Assembly: GCA_963722575.1 (NCBI GenBank) | Contig: CAVRNR010000006.1 | Location: 992,001 to 1,056,000, forward strand | Reading direction: 5' to 3' | Length of the DNA: 64,000 bases | Source: Fen-178 sp963722575 | Lineage (GTDB): Bacteria > Acidobacteriota > Terriglobia > Bryobacterales > Bryobacteraceae | Translations under genes and position numbers: made by a program | The notes under the pieces: model-generated | What the model saw: only the letters and a program-made list of their open reading frames with translations | Told to the model about the DNA's origin: nothing | The model's database searches: none | Shown here: positions 32,897-40,128 of the stretch, in pieces | Layout: each line of letters opens with the position of its first letter | Position numbering within the stretch: the stretch's first letter is position 1

Positions 32897-34999
32897 ATGA
32901 GCACGGCAACCAAGACAACTCTCAATCCGGCGCAACTGGATCAACTGTCGATCAACACAATCCGCTTCCTGTCGGTTGACGCGGTGCAAAAGGCCAATAG
33001 CGGCCATCCGGGTTTACCCCTGGGCGCAGCGCCCATGGCCTATGTCTTGTGGACACGGTTTCTCCGGCACAATCCGATCAATCCGCAATGGCCCAATCGG
33101 GACCGTTTCGTCCTGTCGGCCGGGCACGGTTCGATGCTGCTATACAGCTTGCTGCACCTCACTGGCTACAATCTGTCTCTCGACCAGATCAAACAATTCC
33201 GCCAATGGGGCAGCATTACGCCTGGTCATCCGGAGCGCGGTGTGACGCCTGGCGTGGAAACCACCACCGGCCCGCTCGGGCAGGGCTTCGGCAACGGCGT
33301 GGGCATGGCGATTTCGGAAGCGTCTCTTGCGGCACGCTACAACCGGCCGGGGTTCGAGATCGTCGATCATTTCACTTACTGTTTGGTCAGCGACGGCGAC
33401 CTGATGGAGGGCGCGGCTTCCGAAGCAGCGTCACTCGCCGGGCAGTTGGAACTTGGCAAGCTGATCTATCTCTTCGATGACAACCATGTGACGCTCTCCG
33501 CTGGTACGAACATCGCCTCTCACGAAGACCACGCGCAGCGCTTCGAGGCGTATGGTTGGCACACGCAATCGGTGGAGGACGGAAACGATGTGGAGGCGAT
33601 CGACCTGGCTCTGCGCGCTGCGCGGAACGAAACGAGGCACCCTTCGCTGATTCTCGTCCGCACCCACTTGGGCTACGGCTCCCCGAACAAACAGGACACG
33701 TTTGAAGCGCACGGTTCACCGTTGGGAGTAGAAGAGGTTAAGCTGACCAAACAGAACCTCGGTTGGCCTATCGAGCCCCTCTTCCATATTCCACCCGAAG
33801 CGCGCGCCATTTTTCGCGAGGCCATACCGCGTGGTCAGCAAGCGGAATCGGAGTGGCAGGATCGATTCTCCCGTTACGCCACGGTACGGCCCGACTTGGC
33901 CCGGGAGTTTCAAGAAAGGATGCGCGGCGAATTACCCGCCGGTTGGGACGCGGACATTCCCCTTTTTCCGGCGGACCCGAAGGGGATGAAGACCCGCGTG
34001 GCTTCTGGATTGGTGATGAACGCGATCGCGCCCAGACTTCCGTCGTTGATGGGCGGTTCGGCGGATTTGGATCCCTCGACCCACACCGCGCTCAAAGGCG
34101 CGGGCGATTTTGAATCTTCTGATCGAGACTCAGGCGACACTCAAGGCTCGAGCGGCGGCGGCTGGAGTTACGGCGGGTGCAACTTGCACTTTGGTGTTCG
34201 CGAACACGGGATGGGCTCGATTCTGAATGGCATGGCCGTGCATGGCGGAATCATCCCATACGGTGCAACGTTCCTGATCTTCTCCGATTACATGCGCCCA
34301 CCGATGCGACTCGCGGCGATGATGGAGCAGCGGGTGATCTACGTGTTCACGCACGACAGCATTGGACTGGGCGAAGACGGGACCACCCACCAGCCTGTGG
34401 AACAACTCGCCAATCTGCGTGCCATTCCGCGCATGGTCGTGATCCGGCCCTGCGATGCGAACGAAACCGCGTACGCTTGGCGCGTCGCGATTGAGACGCA
34501 GGACCATCCAGTCGCGTTGGTCCTGACCCGCCAGGATGTGCCGACCCTCGACCGCAACCGCTATGCTTCCGCCGCTGGGCTGAAACGTGGGGCCTACGTC
34601 CTGGCCGAGGCGGCGAACGGCCGGCCCGAAATCATTTTGATCGCGACTGGATCGGAGGTGAGTCTGATCGCCGAAGCGCAGCGCGAGCTGGAAAAGCAGA
34701 ATATTCAGGCGCGCCTCGTGTCCATGCCCAGTTGGGAGTTGTTCGATGCGCAAGTGGAGGAATATCGTCGCTCCGTGTTTCCGCCTTCGATCCGCGCTCG
34801 GCTGGCTGTGGAAGCAGGAGCGACGCAGGGATGGCATCGCTACGTCGGCGATCTTGGCGACGTGATAGGCCTCGACCACTTCGGGGCCTCCGCGCCCGCA
34901 CCGGTGCTGATGCGCGAATACGGGTTTACCGTTGAGGACGTTCTGCAAGCAAGCGTGGGCCTTGCTGGAGAAGAACAATGCCTGATTCGCAGTCGGTGA
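32897..34999 (+). CDS. tkt: Transketolase
   Basis: A full-length 700-residue thiamine-diphosphate enzyme that moves two-carbon units between sugar phosphates in the pentose-phosphate path. Visible: SVDAVQKANSGHPGLPLGAAPMAY, LSAGHGSMLLYSLLHLTGY, the ThDP motif SDGDLMEGAASEAAS (with the usual first Gly as Ser), ...DGTTHQPVEQLANLRAIP near residue 495, and the C-terminal domain from LIATGSEVSLIAEA. A Gly- and Ser-rich insertion (about residues 410-425, GDTQGSSGGG) is longer than usual. The gene is followed by a broken pgm; tkt-pgm pairs are plausible carbon-metabolism neighbours. Confidence 0.95.
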   Translation: MSTATKTTLNPAQLDQLSINTIRFLSVDAVQKANSGHPGLPLGAAPMAYVLWTRFLRHNPINPQWPNRDRFVLSAGHGSMLLYSLLHLTGYNLSLDQIKQFRQWGSITPGHPERGVTPGVETTTGPLGQGFGNGVGMAISEASLAARYNRPGFEIVDHFTYCLVSDGDLMEGAASEAASLAGQLELGKLIYLFDDNHVTLSAGTNIASHEDHAQRFEAYGWHTQSVEDGNDVEAIDLALRAARNETRHPSLILVRTHLGYGSPNKQDTFEAHGSPLGVEEVKLTKQNLGWPIEPLFHIPPEARAIFREAIPRGQQAESEWQDRFSRYATVRPDLAREFQERMRGELPAGWDADIPLFPADPKGMKTRVASGLVMNAIAPRLPSLMGGSADLDPSTHTALKGAGDFESSDRDSGDTQGSSGGGWSYGGCNLHFGVREHGMGSILNGMAVHGGIIPYGATFLIFSDYMRPPMRLAAMMEQRVIYVFTHDSIGLGEDGTTHQPVEQLANLRAIPRMVVIRPCDANETAYAWRVAIETQDHPVALVLTRQDVPTLDRNRYASAAGLKRGAYVLAEAANGRPEIILIATGSEVSLIAEAQRELEKQNIQARLVSMPSWELFDAQVEEYRRSVFPPSIRARLAVEAGATQGWHRYVGDLGDVIGLDHFGASAPAPVLMREYGFTVEDVLQASVGLAGEEQCLIRSR

Positions 35000-35002
35000 G
35001 GC

Positions 35003-35318
35003 ATGAAACTGAGCCCTCTTGCGGGAAAGCCTGCCGAACCCTCGATGCTGGTGAGCGTACCCAGACTCATCGCGGCCTACTATGCGGAGATGCGTGACCC
35101 TTCTGTGCCGGCACGCCGGGTTGCCTTCGGCACCTCCAGGCATCGTGATTCGACAAGGTTTTCGACGAATGGCATGCTCTTGCCATCAGTCAGGCCATTT
35201 GTCTATACAGAGCGCACCAAAACATCGATGGTCTGCTGTTTCCCGGCTTGGACACGCACGCCCTCTCCGTATCGGCTCTTGCCAGCACGCTTGAAGTGGT
35301 CACTTGCAATGCTTCCTG
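35003..35318 (+). pseudogene. pgm: Phosphoglucomutase (pgm) fragment, frameshifted and cut short
   Basis: Right after transketolase, the ATG frame reads AGKPAEPSMLVSVPRLIAAYYAE and VPARRVAFGTS, which is the start of alpha-glucose phosphate-specific phosphoglucomutase. The next expected block (GHRGS) is altered and the homology moves to another frame: FDEWHALAISQAICLYRAHQNIDGLLFPGLDTHALS, then LEVVTCNA. After about 35316 homology ends, 24 bases before a partial tRNA-Gly. About 440 further residues are missing. So at least one frameshift and one end deletion occurred. Confidence 0.85.
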
Positions 35319-35339
35319 GCGATCAACCTACTGAAAACA

Positions 35340-35390
35340 TGGAGCGGGAGAGGGGATTCGAACCCCCCGGCGCCCAGCTTGGGAAGCTGA
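35340..35390 (-). pseudogene. 3' half of tRNA-Gly(CCC)
   Basis: The minus strand reads a Gly tRNA from the 5' strand of the anticodon stem to the encoded CCA end: stem TCAGC/GCTGG, loop TTCCCAA with anticodon CCC, T arm with TTCGAAT, then CTCCCGCT-CCA. No acceptor 5' strand or D arm occurs in the next 300 bases, so an intron or split gene is unlikely. It is a 51-nt remnant. tRNA 3' ends are frequent targets of integrases, which leave such copies at island borders. Confidence 0.85.
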
Positions 35391-35634
35391 CAATCAGTCA
35401 GCAGGTCCATCTTTCGGGGCAAATCTCGCAATCACTCGAAGCCCTTCATTTGCAAGTTCTTGAGAACGGCAAGCGTCAACAAGTGTTGGAGACTGAGAAC
35501 GGTGCGTTCTGGGGCGGCACCGTATCTCAAAAGATCATGCTAATCGAGGCAACCGCTTGTCCCTCAATTGATTACCTCGGCCGCTGGATTTTGGCACAGC
35601 AGATCCATCTATTTGGAGTTTTGGCACAGGTGAC
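35391..35634. other. Gap with two TTTTGGCACAG repeats
   Basis: About 240 bases without a gene. Two exact 11-bp copies of TTTTGGCACAG lie at 35589-35599 and 35619-35629, 30 bases apart. A similar TTTGGCACAAAACTGGCACAAAG pair lies 26 bases from tRNA-Ser at 42.3 kb. Composition is more AT-rich than in neighbouring genes. I see no integrase remains. Confidence 0.5.
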
Positions 35635-35667
35635 AAAAAGAAAGCCGGTACCCCTAAGGGAACCGGC
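35635..35667 (-). terminator. Intrinsic terminator after tRNA-Thr
   Basis: On the minus strand a hairpin with stem GCCGGT/ACCGGC (outer) and CCCT/AGGG (inner) is followed by TTTCTTTTT. It lies 29 bases past the CCA of tRNA-Thr, so it most likely ends that transcript. Confidence 0.75.
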
Positions 35668-35695
35668 CGCTACATTCTTAATTTTCAATTATTTC

Positions 35696-35771
35696 TGGAG
35701 CCACCCGCCGGGGTTGAACCGGCGACCTGCTGATTACGAATCAGCCGCTCTACCAACTGAGCTAGGGTGGC
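35696..35771 (-). tRNA. tRNA-Thr(CGT)
   Basis: 76 nt with encoded CCA. Acceptor GCCACCC pairs with GGGTGGC, the D arm has AGCTCAGTTGGTAGAGC, the anticodon loop TTCGTAA gives CGT (reads ACG), and the T arm has GGTTCAACCCC. Complete cloverleaf. Confidence 0.97.
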
Positions 35772-35833
35772 CTTCCGAGGTGGTTTGAAGCGCGGCGCGT
35801 GCCGCGCGGCATGCTCCTTTGCGATCATAACAT

Positions 35834-36628
35834 ATGGTGAACCGCGCCCACCTCGCTCGTCTCGCCTCGCTTGTTGCGCTGGCGGCCGCCGCCATCTCCT
35901 GCCGCTCCATCAACGCTCCGGCCGGCGTCGATCGCGACATGGCGTCGTCGATACCGGCGGACACGTTGATTCTCGGCGGCGTCAACCTCGACGAACTTCG
36001 CGCCTCGCCGCTCTATCCGAAACTGCCGCCGGCCGTGCGGGCGCTCGCCGAGCCGCTTCGCGACGCCCGGTACCTGCTTCTCGCTTCCGATGGCAAGGAC
36101 ATCGTCGCCATTGCGCGCGGACGCTTCCGCGAAGCGCCGCCGGGCGCTACGCTGGTCGCACCCGGCCTGGCCGTCACCGGGTCGCCCGGCTCTGTCCGCG
36201 CCGCTATCGCGCAGCAGAAGACCGGTCGAAATGGCGCGCCCGATCTCCTCGCCCGTGCCACCTCCCTCGCGGATGGCAGACAGATCTGGATGGTGGCGCG
36301 GGGCGGCGTCCCCCTTCCCGTCACGGGCAACGCCGCCAATCTGAACCGGCTGCTGCGCGACACGGAGTACGCCGGCATCGCCGTTCGGCTGGGCTCTGGG
36401 ATCGAGATCGAGGCCACCGCCGTGGGCCGCACCGCCGAGGCCGGGCGCGAGCTCGAAGAGAACCTGCGCGCCATCCTCTCTCTCACCGCCGCGGCCAGTA
36501 CGCGCCAGCCGGATCTGGTGGCGCTCATCCGCTCCATCCAGATTCGCCGCGAAGATCGCACCGTGCGCGCCTCGCTTTCCGGTGGTCCGGACGCGGCCGA
36601 CCGGCTTCTACGGTTCGTGCCGCGGTAG
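35834..36628 (+). CDS. Hypothetical acidobacterial lipoprotein
   Basis: A 264-residue protein. The signal region LASLVALAAAAISC has a lipobox-like A-I-S-C, with C23 as the likely lipid site. The mature part is Ala/Arg-rich and has repeated alpha-beta units: SIPADTLILGGVNLDELRASPLYPKLPP, RYLLLASDGKDIVAIARGRF, YAGIAVRLGSGIEIEATAVGRTAE. Such sequences occur in Acidobacteriota exported proteins of unknown function, where a 'threshold/leftover' style beta domain is common. It is convergent with, and overlaps by 21 bases, the YihY/BrkB gene. No function proposed. Confidence 0.75.
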   Translation: MVNRAHLARLASLVALAAAAISCRSINAPAGVDRDMASSIPADTLILGGVNLDELRASPLYPKLPPAVRALAEPLRDARYLLLASDGKDIVAIARGRFREAPPGATLVAPGLAVTGSPGSVRAAIAQQKTGRNGAPDLLARATSLADGRQIWMVARGGVPLPVTGNAANLNRLLRDTEYAGIAVRLGSGIEIEATAVGRTAEAGRELEENLRAILSLTAAASTRQPDLVALIRSIQIRREDRTVRASLSGGPDAADRLLRFVPR

Positions 36629-37483
36629 TGGCAAGACCACACTGCGTTCGTACTCGGCGTTGAATTCGCAGCCGGCCAGGGCGATGACGGAGGTCAGGTA
36701 CATCCAGACCAGCAGCGCGATGCCGGCGCCCACGGAGCCGTACATCAGGTTGTAATGCGCAATGTGGCGGACGTACCAGGCGAATCCGGAAGTCGCCAGC
36801 AGCCAGAGCGCCGTAGCCAGCATGGCGCCGGGCCATACGTAACACCAGCGCTGCTGCCGGTATGGTCCGAAATAGTAGAGGACGGCGGTGGCCGCCACCG
36901 TGCTGACGAAGGCCACGGCGTACCGCGCCATGCGGCTCAGCCACTGCCAGGTTGGGGCGAGCGGATTCAGAACCGGATCCACCTTCAGCCAGTTGAGCAC
37001 CACCCGCTGCGCCTGGTTGCCGAACACGATCAGCAGCGTAGCGCAGATCAGCGGAGCCGCCGACAGCAGCACCAGGGCGATGGCCACGGCGTTCTGCCGC
37101 ACAAAACCGCGGTTGCGCGGAACCCGGTAGGCCGCCTGAAAGCCTTCCATCAGGCTCTTGATGACGCCGGAGGCCGCCCACACCGAAATCAGCCCCGCCA
37201 CGATCAGCAGTGCGAGAGGGCGCGAACCGGTTGTGCGGAACTGCTCCACGACCAGATCTACCGAGTCCGGAGGCACGATTTCAGACAGGGCTCTCTGGAT
37301 GATGCGGGATACGAGCTCCGCGCGCATCTCGACCAGGATGGCGGCGGCGGAGGCGAGGACGGGAAAAAACGAGAGCAGCGCGGAGTAGGCCGCGCCTTTG
37401 GCGATGCCGAGACACCCGTCGTCGAAAGTGGCCACGACGCTACGCCGGAGGAGCCAGAAAAAAGTCCGCGGATTGAGCGCCAC
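36608..37483 (-). CDS. YihY/BrkB family membrane protein
   Basis: A 291-residue protein with six to seven helices. It starts TFFWLLRRSVVATFDDGCLGIAKGAAYSALLSFFPVLASAAAI, the typical YihY opening with a Ser/Ala-rich first helix, followed by LLIVAGLISVWAASGVIKSLMEGFQAAYRVP and WLLATSGFAWYVRHIAHYNLMYGSVGAGIALLVWMYLTSVIALAGCEFNAEYE. The family is widespread and may act as an inner-membrane transporter or in cell-envelope traits. Three bases separate it from the GH65-like gene on the same strand, so they likely share a transcript. Confidence 0.9.
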   Translation of the reverse strand: MALNPRTFFWLLRRSVVATFDDGCLGIAKGAAYSALLSFFPVLASAAAILVEMRAELVSRIIQRALSEIVPPDSVDLVVEQFRTTGSRPLALLIVAGLISVWAASGVIKSLMEGFQAAYRVPRNRGFVRQNAVAIALVLLSAAPLICATLLIVFGNQAQRVVLNWLKVDPVLNPLAPTWQWLSRMARYAVAFVSTVAATAVLYYFGPYRQQRWCYVWPGAMLATALWLLATSGFAWYVRHIAHYNLMYGSVGAGIALLVWMYLTSVIALAGCEFNAEYERSVVLPLPRHEP

Positions 37484-37486
37484 GGC

Positions 37487-39523
37487 TCAGCCCAATCCTT
37501 CCCACCGCGCATTCCAGGATTCCGGAAACGCCGCCAGCCGCGCCATGTGCGCCACGGCCAGCAACAGCCCGCCGTTGCCCGGAAGGTAGAGCGGCAGGTT
37601 GGCGCGCTGCCAGTTGTGGCCGTTGGGGAGCCAGGTGTTCTTGGGCGTATCCATCATGAGGGCGTCGATGGCCAGTTGGCGCTCGCCCAAGCTGGCGGCG
37701 GTCATCGCCACCATGGGGAAATCCCAGCCCCAGGTGTCGGCCCACTTCCACACGGCAAAGACCTTCTTCAGCGTGCGGCGCATGGTTTCTTTGTCCACTT
37801 TCGTGCCCGGCAGCACGCCCAGCGCGCCCAGCATGGAGGGATGATCGCGATTGCGCTCGGTGAAGGTCTGGGGACAATTCTCGTGCGCCAGGTAAACGCC
37901 GTCCTTCACCGGAAGCGCCGAGAGCCTGGCGCGCACGTCGTCCCACTGGGGATGGCGCGCCATTCCCAGGCGCTCGCGCCAGCGCCCGGCGATGTCGAGC
38001 GCGTCGGCCCAGTATTCCAGCTCGAAGGTGGGGTTCCAGGTTTCGCGCGCCGGATGGTTCTCCTGCGCCGGGATCACCGGCGGGCCCAGCACGTAGCGGC
38101 CGTTCTTCGAATCGAAATACGCGAAAGACGCCATGAACTCGGCGGATTCGAAAACCACATCGCGGTAACGTTCGGCCGTTTCGCGGTTGGGATGCGCGCG
38201 GTAGCAAAGCTCGGCCATGGCGATGGGGTGCGGCTGCTGCCAGATGAGCAGCGGGCCGACGCTGGACGGGCTGTCGCGTCCGTCGGGCGCGGTCATTTTC
38301 GGCCAGCGCGCGCCGGCGTATCCCTGAAGGCGCGCTTTTTCGCGCGCGGAGGGCAGGATGGCGCTGTACCAGCCCAGGCTGCGCTCGAGCAGCGGCGCGC
38401 GGCCCCACCGGGCGAAGTGCGCGGCGTGCCAGAAGTGCATTTCGAGATGGAACTTGCCGTACCAACTGTTGCAGGTGAGGCCGGTTTCCTGCGGCGGGAG
38501 CGAGCCGGCGCACTGAATGGCCGTCTGGTATTGCGAGAGCACGATGCGGCGCTCGAGTTCTTTGGCGCGCGGGTCGCGGCTGCCGGAGAAATCCACCGCG
38601 CCGCCGCCCGACCAGAAGCCGCTCCAGTGCTCGCGGCTGGCCGCCAGAGTTTCCTCGGCGGTGGGTAGTGGAGCGGCTTCCCGGCCTGCCCTCCGAAACT
38701 CACAGACGAAATCCAGCCGGTCCGCCGCCGGCCGCAACACAAACCGGTGCGGCCCCTCGCGCTTCATTTCGCCGGCCGTCTGCCAGGCAATGCCGACGGA
38801 GTATCGATCGCGGTCGAGCTCGCGGGCGATGTCGAGCCGGTTCGCGCCGCGGGCCGTTTCCGTGCTCCGGTGCTTTTCCGGATGGTCCCAGTCGGCGGCG
38901 TCCATGGCGCCCGAGCCGTACGGAAACTCGAAGGTGACCGGCACGCGGCCGCGGACCGTCACCGCCAGCAGGTCGAGCTGGGGATGGCAAGCCGTCTCCA
39001 CCACCACGCGCTGGCCGTTCCACTGGAACTCGCTGCGCAGCGTGCCGGTCCACAAATCGAGCGTCTGCACGGTTGCGGCGACGTCGCCGGGCTTTTCAAT
39101 CGCAAAGCCGATCTTTCCCAGGTGCAACCGGTGCGGGTTCTCGCGCAGCCAGTTGAACAGTGGCACCTGCCCTGCCGAGCTGGTGGCATACCCGACCTGG
39201 CGCCCATAGGTATCGTACATGGCCAGCCGAAAATCCGAGGGACCTTGTCCGCTCGGGTTGGGAATGGTATGCCAGCCCCACTGCGACATGGTGCAGAGCG
39301 GCATCTGCCGGTCATAGAGCGCCGGGAAAGTCTGCAGGCCGGTGGCGTCGGCCGTGAATGCGAACTCGCCGTTGCCCACCGAGAGCGGGGACCGGCCGTC
39401 GAACGCGCCGAGCACCGGGTTGTGCCGCTCCACCAGAGCCCGCCGGTCGATTGCGGGCCGGGCGGTTTGCGCGCACAGGACCGCGGGCGCCGCGCCGAGA
39501 AACTGACGCCGGGAGAATTTCAC
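37487..39523 (-). CDS. GH65-like glycoside hydrolase, exported
   Basis: A 678-residue protein with a twin-arginine-like start (KFSRRQFLGAAPAVLCA), so probably exported folded. The N-terminal part holds a beta-sandwich (VGNGEFAFTADATGLQTFP), and the rest an alpha-toroid with TCNSWYGKFHLEMHFWHAAHFARWGR, LERSLGWYSAIL, YAGARWPKM and ETWNPTFELEYWADALDIA. This is the pattern of GH65-like proteins such as acid trehalase and kojibiose phosphorylase relatives, although the exact acid residue is not certain to me. It likely acts on alpha-linked glucans or disaccharides. No substrate can be claimed. Confidence 0.78.
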   Translation of the reverse strand: MKFSRRQFLGAAPAVLCAQTARPAIDRRALVERHNPVLGAFDGRSPLSVGNGEFAFTADATGLQTFPALYDRQMPLCTMSQWGWHTIPNPSGQGPSDFRLAMYDTYGRQVGYATSSAGQVPLFNWLRENPHRLHLGKIGFAIEKPGDVAATVQTLDLWTGTLRSEFQWNGQRVVVETACHPQLDLLAVTVRGRVPVTFEFPYGSGAMDAADWDHPEKHRSTETARGANRLDIARELDRDRYSVGIAWQTAGEMKREGPHRFVLRPAADRLDFVCEFRRAGREAAPLPTAEETLAASREHWSGFWSGGGAVDFSGSRDPRAKELERRIVLSQYQTAIQCAGSLPPQETGLTCNSWYGKFHLEMHFWHAAHFARWGRAPLLERSLGWYSAILPSAREKARLQGYAGARWPKMTAPDGRDSPSSVGPLLIWQQPHPIAMAELCYRAHPNRETAERYRDVVFESAEFMASFAYFDSKNGRYVLGPPVIPAQENHPARETWNPTFELEYWADALDIAGRWRERLGMARHPQWDDVRARLSALPVKDGVYLAHENCPQTFTERNRDHPSMLGALGVLPGTKVDKETMRRTLKKVFAVWKWADTWGWDFPMVAMTAASLGERQLAIDALMMDTPKNTWLPNGHNWQRANLPLYLPGNGGLLLAVAHMARLAAFPESWNARWEGLG

Positions 39524-39542
39524 TGTCCGGATGTCCTCAACA

Positions 39543-39700
39543 CCAGTCTACCCTCAGCGTCGCCGCGCCGCCGCCCTCCGTCATTTCGCGAATGGCCGCC
39601 ACGGCGTTTCCCGTTCCGGATTGAAGGCGCTCGCGGCTCCAAGCTGCCGCGCCAACTCCAGGCGCGCCGGGTTGGGATCGACCGCGATCACGTGAGCAGC
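39543..39700 (-). pseudogene. Zinc-type alcohol dehydrogenase fragment
   Basis: On the minus strand AAHVIAVDPNPARLELARQLGAASAFNPE is the Rossmann part of a medium-chain alcohol dehydrogenase (V-I-A-V-D followed by ARLELARQLGA). The next element, AAIREMTEGGGA, is present but in another frame, so one frameshift lies between. Nothing of the N-terminal zinc domain or the C-terminus is present. It is a roughly 50-codon remnant between the GH65-like gene and the TonB gene. Confidence 0.65.
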
Positions 39701-39747
39701 CGGTAGGGAACTTTCCAAACCGCCCCGGTGTCTGTACTCTTGGCCGT

Positions 39748-40128
39748 ATGAGTGGCAAATTGACTGCCATTGCCGTTTGCTGCCTGACGTTCCCGTATCT
39801 TCTGCACGCTCAAGTGCCGCCAATCTACGTGCCACCTGACGTTCAGCAGGAGCGCCTGATCCACAACGTGCGCCCGGTTTATCCCGAGCTGGCGAAACAG
39901 GCCCACATTCAAGGGACGGTTAGGTTAGCCGCTCTCATTGACGAGGACGGGATAGTTGAACGGCTGCGACTGGTAAGCGGCCATCCGTTCCTCGTGAAGG
40001 CTGCCTTCGATGCCGTGAAGCAGTGGCGGTACCGGCCAGCGACGTACCACGGCGTGCCGGTGGCCGTCTTCACCATCATTGAGGTCAGCTTCAATATGGA
40101 GTATGGTGAACGCGAAGGCTATTGGTAA
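39748..40128 (+). CDS. TonB C-terminal domain protein
   Basis: A 126-residue exported protein: signal peptide to about residue 22 (LTAIAVCCLTFPYLLHA), then a TonB-type domain RPVYPELAKQAHIQGTVRLAALIDEDGIVERLRLVSGHPFLVKAAFDAVKQWRYRPATYHGVPV. Such small TonB-box binding domains without a membrane anchor are common in Acidobacteriota. It may contact outer-membrane receptors such as the one at 59.6 kb. It is convergent with the DUF5597 gene and overlaps its end by 10 bases. Confidence 0.88.
   Translation: MSGKLTAIAVCCLTFPYLLHAQVPPIYVPPDVQQERLIHNVRPVYPELAKQAHIQGTVRLAALIDEDGIVERLRLVSGHPFLVKAAFDAVKQWRYRPATYHGVPVAVFTIIEVSFNMEYGEREGYW

Noticed and set aside
35340..35700. Intron-containing or split tRNA-Gly
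   Set aside because: No acceptor 5' strand or D arm in the following 300 bases on the same strand.
35341..35788. 786-base plus-strand frame across the pgm fragment and tRNA genes
   Set aside because: The part from GFEPPGAQLGK on is the translated complement of tRNA-Gly and tRNA-Thr, a known artefact.
36755..38668. 637-codon plus-strand frame
   Set aside because: Antisense of YihY and the GH65-like gene in GC-rich DNA; His/Arg/Gly-rich translation without motif.
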